Of a stretch of DNA of 64,000 nt, positions 48,736 through 61,143 are shown piece after piece. The notes beneath the pieces are model-generated. The model worked only from the letters and a program-made list of their open reading frames with translations, was not told the DNA's origin and ran no database searches. The stretch is from positions 122,594,152-122,658,151 of the forward strand of contig OX457061.1 in the NCBI GenBank assembly GCA_949752795.1. The letters are read 5' to 3'. Made by a program: the position numbers and the translations under genes. Positions within the stretch are counted from its first letter, which is position 1. Every line of letters begins with the position of its first letter. The DNA is from Hyperoodon ampullatus. Its lineage: Eukaryota > Chordata > Mammalia > Artiodactyla > Ziphiidae.

Positions 48736-50104
48736 CTCCGTTGAGCTGTGCAGAAAATCATGTATGTTTTTTTATACAGAAAACAAGTGTGCAGGCAGGT
48801 GAGGTCATTCTTGGCTCAAGCCTTCAGAAAAGAAGGAGGCCTCCAAACACTGCCACTCACCCTCCTAATGAGCCATCAACAGCCAGTAAATGACTCAGCC
48901 AGGGGATGTGATTCAAAGCTGCAACAGACGTGAGCCTGAGTCACACTGGCAGCTGGGCAGTTCGGTCCTGCTTTTCATCCGAAAAGACGGAGGGAACGGC
49001 CACAAGAATGAGCGAGTGAAACAGGGGCAGATGTTGTAACTGGACAAACAGCTCAAGGCTGGGTCTCCAAGCGGGGCAGGTGGTCACTATGCGTGACAGA
49101 GGCAAGAGAGCAGGCTAATCAGGCCGAGATGCCACAGCTGCGGAGGTTCAAGCCCTGGGCAGTATGTTCTCCATGGGGACCCAGTGTGAGGGAGGGCGTG
49201 TGTGTGAGGTGGGCCCGTGGGATGCTTTCACTTTGCTGGTAGAGCAGAAAAGTGCTAATATGCACATCAGATACTACGTGAAACTTAGCAGTGCTTTATT
49301 TGCTGTTGACCTTTTTCTTTTGGAGAAAACTCTTAAGATTGACCACATTCTAAATTATGAATAACTCAACTTAGAAGTTATTTACGAGTCTACACTGAAT
49401 TTTACAGGGTTCAAACAGGAAAGAAGCCTATCCCATTTTTTTAAAAAGGTGAGAAAGAATCAAATTTAAAAAATAATTTGGATTCAGTTTTAAAATCTTC
49501 TGGGAGTATGTTTGCATATTTTGAGTATAAACAAAAGTTTTCTCGCTAGCATAGAATTTTAGAAAGGGGTTTAGGATCATTTGCTAAGATAGCCTCGGTC
49601 CTTTCATCTGACTGGGGACACGATCCTTGCAGGAACATGCGATAATCTTATTTCTAAGCGCTGCTCCAGTTATGCCAGAGAAAAGAACAAAGAAATGATC
49701 AGCCTATGGAAAGGCATGGCAGGAGGAAGAAGGAAGATTAGAGGAAAGAAGAAGAGAAGGAGGGCGACGGGCTGCGGGGGAGGCAGTTAGGAAAGACGGC
49801 GAAAGGCAGGAGGAAAGACGACTGCAGCAGAGCAAGACCCAGAGAGACGGGAGCTTCAGAGGCGCCTGGCGTGTCTGAAATCATCAAAGGGGACGCAGGC
49901 TTTGCCATCAAGGGAGACGCGAGGAGATGCAGGATGATGCCGACATGGCAGTGTGTGTGTGTGGGGGGGAATCCACATCTTCCAAAAAGCCATAGAGGAC
50001 CTCAAAGCTGCACAGTTACAGAAACATTCAAGGTTAGACAAACTGTGACCTGAAGAGAGTGCCACAGCAGTTAAAAAAGAAACAGCCACTAATACTTAAG
50101 TTTC

Positions 50105-50275
50105 TGACCCCCAGGCGTGTGGTACGACTTTCAGTCTATTATGTCCTTTAATCGCAATGCCAATCCAGGGGGCAGGCATTGGTAGACCCACGTGATGGAT
50201 CAGGTAACTGACAGGGAGGGGAAGGCGCTGGTCTGAGACCTCGCGTCTGGTAATGGAGCCGAGGTCTGACCCCAG
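50105..50275 (-). repeat. MIR-like element
   Basis: Order of attatgtcctttaatcgcaa, then aggtaactgacagggagggg and a gtctgacccc end resembles antisense MIR, heavily diverged. Confidence 0.45.
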
Positions 50276-50971
50276 CAGACTCCTCCATTCACTCCTTCAT
50301 TCACGCTTTCACCAGATGTTCACCACTGGGTACGGCCAAGCTCCTGGGTGGCACTTACTGGAAGGAGCTGGTGAAGAAAACAGACAAATTCCTCGCTCTC
50401 GGGACCTTATCATCTAGTAAGAAAGACAGTCAATAAACAGCTAAATTAACCAATGTCTAACTGTAAAATTTGAGAGATACTAGGAATGAAACGGCTAGAG
50501 AGGAGTAATGGAAAATAAAGCAGGCCAGGGAGTCTGACGGAGCCTGAGGGTTGGGAAGGGGCCACAGAAGAAAGAAAAAGCCCACAGAGGTGAGAGAGCC
50601 GGGGGTGGGGGACGTGCAAACACCCCGGGAGAAGGCGCGCGGCGAGAGCGAGGTGGGCAGGTCCGGACCGTTTTATTCTAGGTGCTCTGGGAAGGCAAAG
50701 AATGATGTTACCTGGGCTAGGTGTGAACAGGCAGGAGGCGCTGGCGGGGTTCTAGGAGAGATGACAGTGGCGTGGCCGTGGCTGGTGACAGGGGAGGTGG
50801 AAGGGTGGACTGGAGACGGAGCGTGGGGGCAGGAAGAAGAGGCCTGGGGGACAGAAAGGATGTGAGGGGCGCAGAAGGGGGAGCCGCCGAGGACCACGCT
50901 AGTCCTGGGCGCTGCTCTGACGTGTGTGCACGTATGCCTTTGATTTTCTTGGCATGTTTCTTTCTTCCTTT

Positions 50972-51150
50972 TTAAAAATTATAGTTGATTTACAATGTTT
51001 CAGGTGTACAGCAAAGTGATTCACTCACATATGTACATATATATGTACATATGAATATATCTATTCTTTTTCAGATTCTCTTCCATTATAGGTTATTTCA
51101 AGATACTGAGTATAGTTCCCTGTGCTATACAGGAGGTCCTTGCTGGTTTT
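50972..51150 (-). mobile_element. L1 3'-end fragment
   Basis: tatagttgatttacaatgtt, caggtgtacagcaaagtgat and agttccctgtgctatacagg; same family as those at 6.3 and 25.5 kb. Confidence 0.8.
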
Positions 51151-51384
51151 CTATTGATATTTTACATCTTAGCACATTTCTTATACCGAAGAGTGAGCTA
51201 GATTTTAAACTGATTTTAAAACTGGTGTTTTACATGCGTATCTTTTATAAGTGATTCGTGTGCTAAAATCTCCGTTTCCACACTGAGCTCCCCCTGGGAT
51301 GGCCACCCTGCCCTGGTCCACGCTGTCCAGGAAGGGGTGGGGCAGAGGAGGGAGAAGGCCTTTCTAACCGGGCCACCTGGGGTC

Positions 51385-51545
51385 GGACCACAGCTCTGCC
51401 ATCCCGCTGGGCAGCTACAGGGAAGTCACAGCGCTAAGCCTCAGACGTCACATCCACACGTGGCAACTCTCCCACAGTTTGCTTGTGAGAATCAAATAAG
51501 ATCACTCGCAGGAAGCCCTGGCCTGTAGCAGAAGGTCAGTGTTAG
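51385..51545 (+). repeat. MIR element
   Basis: cacagctctgccatcccgct, ctaagcctcagacgtcacat and gagaatcaaataagatcact follow MIR order. Confidence 0.7.
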
Positions 51546-51751
51546 ACTCTCCCCCTCCCTTCCTTCCCCATCACGGTGAGGAGAAGGCCATCGAGAGGTC
51601 CTCCGAGAACCCCCCTGTGACAGACGCATGGTCTGAGCCTGTCTCGGGTAACCGGGATGCACTCCAGGGAGGTCCGCAGACCCCGTTTGGGGTCCTGAAG
51701 TGTCCATGCACGGCAATTCTCGCTCTGTGACAACAACCTCAGCCCCTGCCT

Positions 51752-51912
51752 AGGGCAGCCAGATAAAATACAGGATGCACAGTGAAATTTGGATGTCAGA
51801 GAAACCACAGGTATTTTTAATGTATAAGTATATTCCAAACATTATTTGGGACATACTTATACTAAACATTTTCTATTGTTTAACTGAAAGTAAATTTGAC
51901 TGAGCAACTGCT
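51752..51912. repeat. Palindromic MITE-like element
   Basis: The left arm ggcagccagataaaatacag to taagtatattccaaac is answered by the right arm tttgggacatacttatacta to aaatttgactgagcaac as an imperfect inverted repeat around a short centre. It resembles palindromic mammalian elements of the MER53 kind; the name is from memory. Confidence 0.65.
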
Positions 51913-53052
51913 ATTTTTTTTTCTTTCTAAATATGGCAAATCTGCAACCAGGCAAATCTCTACATTGATCAGGAATAACTGCCCCCACACTCTCCCTTCA
52001 CAGTCCCCCGAGATGCTCCAATGCTTCTCTGTACTAGAGGTTATGTCCCTCACCACCCTGGTTCTCTACTGCTTCTCCTTCTTTCTTCTCTGCATATTTC
52101 AGGCACCCACCTCTCACTCCTATCAAATCAATATAGGAAGGGCCAAAGTCTCTGGAGCAGCCCTCTGGTAGGTCCAGAATTTGACTGCAGGGTCATAAAG
52201 GATGCTGCTGTGGGGACCGTGTGTGTGCGTGCACCTGCTGTGTTCACTTCTTAAAACGAGGGCTGCGTTAACCACGCATCACAGGGAATACGTCTGGGAA
52301 GTTTTCTAGTAGCAGTGAATTAAACTTGCATCCACACAATGGAAGCTAATGGAAGCTGCTTAGACCCTCTGAGTAGAATCAGTTACTGAATAAACTGAAA
52401 GAGAAAAAGCTTTGAGTTCATTCAATAATCACCATTATCAAAAGTCAAGAGTTGGAAACCCTTTGTTTTATATCACACTACGCGAAAAGCACTTGAACGT
52501 GAGGGCTACGGTTTCATCTGTCTGAAGGCGCCTTTTATACAGTACATACTCGGGAGCTTCCGTTCCCAGTTTCAGTGCTGAGGGTAAAAACGGAAGAAGG
52601 CAAACAACCAATTAGTTCCAGAAGCATCCCGAGCAGCATTCCTGTTTACCGTCCCACAGCAAGACAAGGAGCTTGGTCCAGGAGGAAAAACAACACACCA
52701 AGAGAGAAAGCTCTGTTATTCAAACATCGTCAGGTGAACTTAAAGCACTTCTTATCAATAGTTACTTCACAGCCTGGTACAAGCTCGTTTTCTCTCTGTG
52801 GACTGGGAACAGAAAGTTCAGACCGGTGCTCGTCCGGGGACAACACTTTGAGCAGCACTGGCAGAGGAGACCCCAGAATTTTATACGCCACACATGGGGA
52901 GATCGCCCCCTTCTGGCCACTTCGTGGACCAAAGACCCTCTTATTCCCTTGCAGTGAAGGCACAAATACGTTCTGCACTCTAACCATCTAAGTCAGTCTA
53001 GGTATCCATGGAAACGCGCGCCCAGGTCAGAAAGGGGAGGGGTTGTGCTTAC

Positions 53053-53513
53053 TCTTCTTGTCGTAAGTCACTGACGCTGCGGTCCAGGGAGATCATGTCA
53101 CTCGCCACCATGTTAAATCCAAACTCTTTAATGCTGGCTTGAACTGCATGTTTGAATTCTGGTCCCAAAACCAACGGCTTGGCTTTCTCTCCAGGGCCAC
53201 CAACCACTCCGTGAGGCTCGGGCTCTTTGGGTTCAAAGTTACCGAGGACCCCTGGGCGGAGCACAGGATCACGGTACGTGAAAGTCTGAGGCTTAAATGT
53301 GAGATACTGCCTCTGCATTATGTCTTTCTGGTTATCTCCTCCAGCATGGCGCTCTTGTTCATGTTTGGCCTTGTTTTTTCTTCTAATAGACTCTAAGTCC
53401 ACTTCTACTCCTTCAACATGAGGCCAGGGCACCACGGGTTTGAATCTGTCATCCCCAGGAGCTAGTCCATTGCCCCCTCGGTCAGGCATGGGGTTATTAA
53501 CAGCTCTGTCTTC
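53053..53513 (-). CDS. GALNT7: GALNT7 exon 2 (lumenal stem region)
   Basis: The 461-nt exon encodes EDRAVNNPMPDRGGNGLAPG through VVPWPHVEGVEVDLESIRR, QRQYLTFKPQTFTYRDPVL and NMVASDMISLDRSVSDLRQE, about residues 43-196. This is the Golgi-lumenal stem that links the membrane anchor of exon 1 to the catalytic domain; it is rich in charged and Pro/Gly residues. The acceptor is tgtgtag|gaa and the donor gaaga|gtaagc. It starts in phase 0 and ends with two bases of a Glu codon. An ORF starting at the internal Met is only part of the exon: the eight codons upstream of it continue the known protein up to the acceptor. Confidence 0.97.
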
Positions 53514-53821
53514 CTACACAAAAGGGAGGGGGATATACAGTGAGTACATGAAGGCAACCACAACAGAGTTTATGACACCAATGTTCATGTTTTCAAAATA
53601 GCTGAGGCAACAATCAAATGGTTTGAAATATGAAACGGAAGCAGGCCATGAATCAGGGCCCCCATTAGAAGGTACCTTTCCCAGGGGGAACCAAGAAGAG
53701 ACTACTTCCTTGCCTAACCGTTCTAAAACAAAGGGTTGGATGCATTTTTTTTTTACTTCTCCCCTTATAAACACGACTCTCTATCAAAGACCCCTTAATA
53801 AAGCATATTGTTGTTTTCTTT

Positions 53822-53948
53822 CTTTTTCCCTCATTTTTTGGCTGCGCCATGCAGCATGTGGGATCTTAGTTCCCCCACCAGGGATCGAACCCACGGCCCT
53901 TGCAGTGGAACCACGGAGTCTTAACCACTGGACCGCCAGGGAAGTCCC
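53822..53948 (-). mobile_element. CHR-1-type SINE
   Basis: ttttttggctgcgccatgca to ggaccgccagggaagtccc; diverged flanks aaagcatattg / aaagcacactg. Confidence 0.9.
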
Positions 53949-54428
53949 AAAGCACACTGTCACAGGTCAGAGCAATGAGGTTCTAGGACCTGTGAGTAAA
54001 GCAGGCACTTAACGGGTCCTGTTGTACAGTGTGGTTTTCCCAGTTGTCTGGTGTACGAGGAATATGATGTTTTGTCGGTCACACAGCCACATGGTGGCAG
54101 TGGTGTAAGGCATCACCCACCCCGAGGCTGGCTTCGTGCTCCCAATGCCAGAGGAGCAGGACTGGGATATGCACTCAACAGCCCCCATTAGGTATTTCCT
54201 GCTCAGTGAACGTTTAGCTGAGTGCCAAACCATAAAAAAAAAAAAGCTCTAGTGACTGTAACCGAGTCAGCTGGGGCTTTTAAACCACACCCAGGACCTA
54301 AGTGGGCCACGTTCCAGAGGCGTCCCAAGGAAGCACAGACTCTGTGTGTACGTACAGGTATTCTGGGAGGGGTGTCTCCCTTTCCTCACCCCCTGCACAG
54401 ATCTTCCCGTCAGAAGTCCTGAGTGCAG

Positions 54429-54859
54429 GGTGTCCCTGGTGGCGCAGTGGTTAAGAATCCTCCTGCCCATGCAGGGGACACGGGTTCGAGCCCTGGCCCG
54501 GGAAGATCCCACATGCCGGGGAGCAACCAAGCCTGTGCGCCACAACTACTCAGCCCGCGTGCCACGACTACTGAGCCTGCGCTCCAGAGCCTGCGAGCCA
54601 CAACTACTGAAGCCCGTGTGCCGCAACTACTGAGCCCACGGGCCACAACTACTGAGCCTGCACTCCAGAGCCTGCGAGCCACAACTACTGAAGCCCGTGC
54701 GCCTAGAGCCCGTGCTCCGCGACAACAGAAGCCACCGCAATGAGAAGCCTTCGCACCACAACGAAGAGTAGCCCCCGCTCGCTGAAACTAGAGAAAGCCC
54801 ATGCAAAGCAACGAAGACCCAACGCAGCCAAAAACAAACAAACAAACATTTTTAAAAAA
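54429..54859 (+). mobile_element. CHR SINE, long type with an 81-nt internal duplication
   Basis: Head ggtgtccctggtggcgcagt, many cacaactactgagcc units, tail cgcagccaaaaacaaacaaa. The segment beginning actactgagcctgc at 54567 repeats at 54648, a period of 81. Target duplication agaagtcctgagtgc / agaaatcctgagtgc. Confidence 0.93.
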
Positions 54860-54914
54860 GAAATCCTGAGTGCTTTTGTTTCTGGGGTGTCACATGTGAA
54901 GTTTTTCCTGAATC

Positions 54915-55090
54915 CATGCACAGAGCCTTGTTTCTCAACATCAGCATCACCTCCGTGGCTTTAAGTATACTGATGTCCGCGTCCCACCCCTCAGACACTG
55001 TGATTTAATTGGTTGGGGCATCAGAATTTTAAAAGCTCCCCAGGTGATTTCAATATGCATCAGGCTTGAGCTCCTCTGGCTTAAAGGGAG
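54915..55090 (+). repeat. MER5-like hAT fragment
   Basis: cagagccttgtttctcaaca, tcagcatcacctccgtggct, gatttaattggttggggcat and a gaggagctcaa-like inverted end match the non-autonomous MER5 group as I recall it. Confidence 0.7.
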
Positions 55091-55105
55091 CACCTCCAGC
55101 TATAA

Positions 55106-55120
55106 CCAGCGGAGGGCGCT
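55106..55120 (+). promoter_or_regulatory. CTCF-like motif
   Basis: ccagcggagggcgct agrees at 14 of 15 places with the CTCF core CCASYAGRKGGCRSY. Same orientation as the motif at 8759. Confidence 0.45.
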
Positions 55121-56944
55121 AGAGTGTGTGTGCAGCTGGGCTGGGGCGAGGTGAAGAGGTCAGAACCAGAACCGCAGACGGCCAGCTGGTCTGCCACCCC
55201 CCTCACGCCAAGATCCCCCGGTTCCTTAAGAGATTCATGAAAGAATTAGTACCCTCCCACTGACATGTTTCTACAGTGTTAGAGCTGTCTTGAAAAATGA
55301 AGTTAAAAACTTTAAAGAGTACAGAAGGCTCCAGGTGTGATGCTGATGTGCAGGTTGCCGTCTACCAGTAGTTTATCTAGAGACAAAGGTCTCTTTGGAA
55401 AGTCAGCTAATTCAAATGTGAATTCAGTCGATGTTGAAGTTTTGGTAACGGCTAGCTAAGGACTGACTTGAGAGAGTTCAAAAAGGAATTTAACAAGTTT
55501 ATCTCTTTGTTTAGGTAATACTATAAGCATGTGATACAAAATTCAAAGGATCGCAAAGGGCATACAGTGAAAGGCAAGTTTTCCTACCTTCCCTTCCGCA
55601 GAGGTGCTCACAGCCAGCACTTCCTTGTGAATCTTCCTAGAGATATTACATGCAGGTATGAACATACATGTGTATGTATGACAAGAATTTTTTTCTGAAC
55701 GTGGGACACAGATTTTAATTGACCGATTAATTTTAAAAGGAACCGTAAGACGTTACAACCAGTTCAAAGGTGAATCCAAAGAACAGACAAATATATAAAC
55801 ATCAAGAATACTGCAAAGAATTTACAAATAGAGGCAAAACTGGCAAAACTGGTCCATATCCAGAGAGCAGTAACCAATTGCATTCCACAGTACATGACTG
55901 CCATTTCAATGGACAAGACACCTGTGCATTACTAGCAATTTTCTATCATTTACAGGATGGTAAAACAGCTCAGAGATAATGAAAGGGTGAGCTAACATAG
56001 AAAGCCGAGTTGGATAATGCACCCCATAATCTTTTTGGTCCATTTCAAAGTTTCTCCACAATTTTCCTCCTGTAGCACAAAACTAAACACAAAATGCAGC
56101 ACTTCGCTTAACCATCTAATGTGATGCCTTTGTCCAGGTACAGGTGGATAAGCCTTCTGGATCAGGTTTCTGACCACCGCACCCCTGAGTCGAGTAGCAG
56201 GGACGTAGCAGAAGCCTAACCTGTGAGCTCTAAGGGTCAGAGTAGGGCTAGTCTGGAGGCAGGAAGCAGCCTTGCCCGAGATCCGTGTCCCGAAGCACTG
56301 AGGGCTCTGGTGGGAATTAACCCATCCTGAGGAGAGGAAGCCAAGCACGCCTCTGTCACAAGGAGGTAGGCGCGGAGGCTGGGGGTGATTCCGGCGATGG
56401 GAGAGTGTCCTTTTCTCCACTTATCTCCCGTTTCCAAAATTATACTATACAACCGCAGTGTTGTAATAAACAAAATAGAGAGGTCATTATAAAACTCTCA
56501 GATACTGGACTCAAGTTGTTGATGTTGAACAAAGTACCCCACAAAAAAGGAGGAAGACATGGTCCCCCCACTTCAACTTTTCACATCAAGGCTCCAGTGA
56601 ACCAGTAACGGGGTAGGTAAAGAATGAGGGGAGGGGAAAAGGGACAGAAAAGTACACTGAACAGGTCACCGAAGGTCAACAGAGCATCCTCTGTAGTGCT
56701 TAATATTCCACTGGGGGAAAACGGCTTACTGGAAGAATGCGCAACATGAGAGGACGTGAGATCAGGTCCCCGAGTCGTGAGAGACGTGCTGTGGTTTAGG
56801 TGCGTGGGGTCTGATGTGAGACTCGCAAACTTAAACGTTTCTCAGACTCCCCCACCTCAACAAGAGAACGATTAATGGATTCGAACTTCGTGCTCATCTT
56901 CCTCCAAAAATTGTTTTGATCTTCCCTTTGTCTAACCTTTGACC

Positions 56945-57054
56945 CTGTTTGGCCGCGAGGCTCGTGGGATCTTAAGTTTCCAGATCAGGGATCGAACCCA
57001 GGCCCTCGGCAGTGAGAGCTCAGAGTCCTAACCACTGGACCACCCAGGAGCCCC
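56945..57054 (-). mobile_element. CHR-1-type SINE
   Basis: tgtttggccgcgaggctcgt to ggaccacccaggagcccc; flanks tctaaccttt / cctaaccttt. Confidence 0.88.
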
Positions 57055-58009
57055 CTAACCTTTCCTCCTTGGTGTTCTCTGTAGATCTGTTAGGGGCTTG
57101 CCTGTCACTCCTCCTCACTCTGGCGTCTCCTCTCCCGAGTGAGGTGCAGGTTCATTTGGTCTTTCCTACCCCCGTTTCCTCAACCCACATCTCACTTCTC
57201 ATCCCCGGGCCCACAGTCAACTGCTTCCTCGACATTTCTGCTTGAATCAACCTGGCACCTAAACTGAAAAGACCCCAGAATGAACTTACCATTTACCCCA
57301 CGTCGCACACCCATTTCCATTACTGTCCTCCCCACCTCGGGGACGGGAACCACTGCCCACTCGGCCGATCAAACACCAATCCTCCGTTTCATCCCCAGCC
57401 TCTTGTTCTGACAGCCTATCAACCCCTGACTCCTGTCGATCCTACTGCCTTGTGTAGCCCCTGAGTCCGGGCACTTTCTCCATGCCCTCACTGCTGTGAA
57501 ATAAGATTCGTATTCTACGGCAAGACAAGAAAAATTTCAACACAGCAGTTCTTCTCTGCCCCTTGGCCTCCTCTCTCCCCCACTGTGCACTGTGTGTCTG
57601 CACTATACATCAACACAACCCCCCATCGGCAGAAATACCTGCTCAGCCATCAAGAGCAGCATTCTCCCAGCATCAGCGAGACAACTCCTTACAAGATAAC
57701 ATTCCTTCTTGAGCTTGTAAGGGCTCACGTGACCCACCACGATGCCCCTTAGATCTGGATCATGTAAACTGTTAATAATACGGCATTGGATGTACAGCCC
57801 TCTGTCTCAAAACACTTATATACCTGTGCCTTGACTTCTAACAGGCAGAACAGTGCTCAGAGCCTTCTCAGATGCTCTTCCTGGGTTATAATCCTCAAAT
57901 TTGGCTCAAAAATTTTTTCCATTTCTTTCTTAGATTGATTAATTTTTTGCCAACACTGCCAAGGCCACTCTGCCCTCTTAACAGGATGACTAGAACAGGA
58001 AGAACAGTG

Positions 58010-58200
58010 ACGACTGCAAACACTGTGTTCTAAGTGCTTCAGGCACATTAACCTATTCAATGCCAAGAGTTAGGTTCTGTGATTACCACCCCCATTGCAC
58101 AGACAGGAGAGCCAGCAGAGAAGTGAACTGATGTCGGGATCAGTACAAGGCAAGGCTGAAACGTGCAACCAGGCAGAGCCCGTGCGCCTGAACCCCGGGC
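58010..58200 (-). repeat. MIR element
   Basis: gtgttctaagtgcttcaggc, acattaacctattcaatgcc and accacccccattgcacagac in antisense MIR order. Confidence 0.7.
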
Positions 58201-58289
58201 GTTAGTGCTTCTCCTTCCAACGCGTGCACTCACTGTCTCTCGTCATTACTGTTCTGCACAGCAGCGGGTGTGACTTCCCTGAAATTCAA

Positions 58290-58695
58290 GTATGAACACG
58301 TCCCTTCCCCTGCTTCCAGGCTCCACGCCGGCCCTCTTCCCTCAGGAGAGCAGACACTCTTCCCAGAGCTTTTCTGGCTCCAGCCTGCACTCATCTCTCC
58401 ACCTCACCCCCTGGGGCAGGAGCAGGAAACCCTCCAGGCTTTTTAGACCTCAGGGTCTCTGCTGCAGTTACTCAAGATGCCATTATAGTGCCCAGAGCAG
58501 CCAAACAGTACATAACCGAATGGGTACAGCTGTGTTCCCACAAAACCTGGTTTACAAAGACAGGCTAATGGGGATGGATTTGCCCCCAATCCCTGCAGTA
58601 GACTGGAAGTTCCGTGGAAGGGAAGGGACCACGTCCATGGGATGCACCACTGCACCCCAGTGCACGCAATCCAGAGTATTTACTGAATAAATGCA
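58290..58695 (+). repeat. L2-like element
   Basis: Decayed Pro/Ser/Leu-rich text ending gtagactggaagttccgtgg, then agtatttactgaataaatgc, as in the L2 3' end. Confidence 0.6.
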
Positions 58696-60732
58696 CAAAT
58701 CCTATAATATCTGCCTGACTTATGAGAGACAGTCTGAGAGGGAAAGGGAGAACACGGACAGGGAAAGAGGGGCTTGATCAGACAGAAGCTTCCTAGCGAT
58801 ACTTTATATTCTCTGCAGAGAGGAGGACCTGACTTTATATTCTGTGCACAGTGCTGTATTCTTAATAACGCTGCATAATAGACACCAGAAAAATTGAATT
58901 TGCTCACTTCTCAAAGCCTCCATGTCATTAAATCTGAAGGCAAAACCAAATACGAGAATTGTCTGCCTAACCCCAAGTCAATTAAGAATAATCACGTCAA
59001 ATCGTCATGTTATATGATTCAAAGGAGGACTGTAAAGCAGTACAACACTCAACTCCCCGGAGAGGGAGAACTACACGCCCCTTCTTCCTGGGAGGGAATG
59101 AGAGTCAGCAGCTGCCTTTGTGATTTGCTGGTGTGAAGATACCTTCATAAGCACGAGCTGATTTCCTTAACAGTCAAAATCAATGGATCACTATTGATTA
59201 GAAATGGGAAACAGAATCGGGAGATCATCTTCTAAGATCAGCATGTTTGTAAAGGTGGAAATGTACTGAAAAACAGAATCACGAATCACCAGATGGAAAT
59301 AAGGGATTAACAGGAATCAGGTCAGACGACTCACTTTCCATCTTACAATTTACCAAGTTCCCCCTGGACCCCAAATCACCCTCACGCACGGTATCTTTCC
59401 AAGATGGTCATGCCTCGGTAGAAATGATACGAATACAGAGGAATTTAGAGCAAAGGAAAGGAACACAGGCTTGGATCTGAAATTCGAGGTGAGCCTAGAA
59501 AGCTAAGCTCGTAATGAACAGCTTCTGCAGTCACCAGATCTCTTGAGAAATCAGCGTTGCTTTGGGACGTGGCCGCCACTAACAACTGCTCGCGATTTGG
59601 TGGTCATTCTGCCTGAGCCACAGTTTACAACAGGTCAAACTTAATTCTACAGTTTCAAGACCCTCTTGATAAATTAGAAAAATCCTATCGGCATTCCTTC
59701 TCCAGCTGCACTCACTCACTCACTCACCTACCTAGGAGGCGCAGAAGACAGCAGGGAGGGAGGGGTGAGAATAGTCAACGAAGTTCAGAAGAAAGGGGGT
59801 GAGCCTGTGGGCGCGGTGTCCCCAGACTCTCCCCAGCGTGCGGCAGGACGTAGGCATGGGTGGGGTGCTCCAGCCTCAGCACCCGGTTTCTCTCTGGTTA
59901 CTACAGCTGGATTCTGAGCTGGCCCAGCCCCTGCTGACATCCTGTGCTCAGGAAGACCACCCACTCCGGCTCCTTTCAGAGGCCTGAGAGTTGACCACAC
60001 CGCCCTGGGCGTCGGTGGCCCTTCTGGGGCATGGTGGGTGGGGAGGGGGAGTGTCAAGTAATCTGTCTGCTTCATCAGGGCCTGAAATGGATACACTCAG
60101 GATGAAACAGCGGGCTCACCCATCCTTGAATCCGCAGGATGTCCTCCCTTATGGAAAAGGACCCTATTCAGGTACATTTTAAGACCAATGGCAATGCCTC
60201 TGTTAGCAGTTGTGGCAGAACTGGAAATGGACGAGCGTCTGGCTTATCAGTGAGAAAAAGCATTACATTCCGATAGAATGACCATCTGCCCGAAGAAACG
60301 CACTGACTCGGTAGGGATGCCAAGCACCAGGCCAGGATATAAACCAAAAGGGAACAGCACGGAGAAAGCAGCACAGCCTACATCACAGTAACTGCTCCAC
60401 CAAGAGGAACTCAGGTCAGCAACCCTAACACCACAGGCTAGACCTGGGCAGGTAACCACCAGTCACAGGCCACTACACAGTAAGCCAGGGGGACCGAGAC
60501 TTACTCTAGGGATAGTGCATCCTGGACTGTCTGGAGCTCCTGTTACATCAGAGCTGCTGATATTGGCAGCCAGTCACCAATGGGAAAGGCAGCACTGCAC
60601 TTTAACCACCTAGCAGGTTCAGAGTCAATTAAATGCCACTCCTCCTTAATCAAATGAGCAATATGTGATATGCAGTATATAATACAGATCTGTCCTGTAT
60701 TTTGTAATACTGAAGTTAATAGGTGTCCTCTG

Positions 60733-61143
60733 GACTTCCTGGTGGTCCAGTGGTGAAGAATCCACCTTCCAATGCAGGGGGATGTGGGTCGGATCCCTGG
60801 TTGGGGAACTAAGATCCCACATGCCACAGGGCAACTAAGCCCGCGCACCACAAATACTGAGCCTGCGCACCAAAACTAGAGAGCCCGCGTGGTGCCGCAA
60901 CTCACGTGCCCTGGAGCCCGCGTGGTGCCACAGCTCACGTGCCCTGGAGCCCGCGTGACACAACTACAGAGAGATAACCTGCAGGCCACAACTTGAGAGA
61001 AGCCCACGCACCTCAATGAAGAGCCCGCGCGCTGCAATGAAAGATCCTGCATGCTGCAACGAAGACCCCCCCGCCTGTCATAACTAAGACCCCATGCAGC
61101 CAAAAAAAATAATAAATTAATTAAATAAACAAATATTTAAAAA
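60733..61143 (+). mobile_element. CHR SINE, long type with a 33-nt tandem repeat
   Basis: Head ggacttcctggtggtccagt to catgcagccaaaaaaaataa. The unit gagcccgcgtggtgcc... starts at 60881, 60914 and partly at 60947, a period of 33. Target duplication ataggtgtcctc. Confidence 0.92.

Noticed and set aside
53139..53396. 85-codon plus-strand frame opposite exon 2
   Set aside because: It is the antisense shadow of the well-supported GALNT7 exon.
54429..54859. Repeated cacaactactgagcc units considered as a CRISPR-like or satellite array
   Set aside because: Units are irregular, lie within one SINE with its own target duplication, and the genome is mammalian.
59760..60100. GC-rich stretch considered as exon 1 or promoter of GALNT7
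   Set aside because: CpG density is modest and no frame encodes a short cytosolic tail plus membrane anchor like that of GALNT7.
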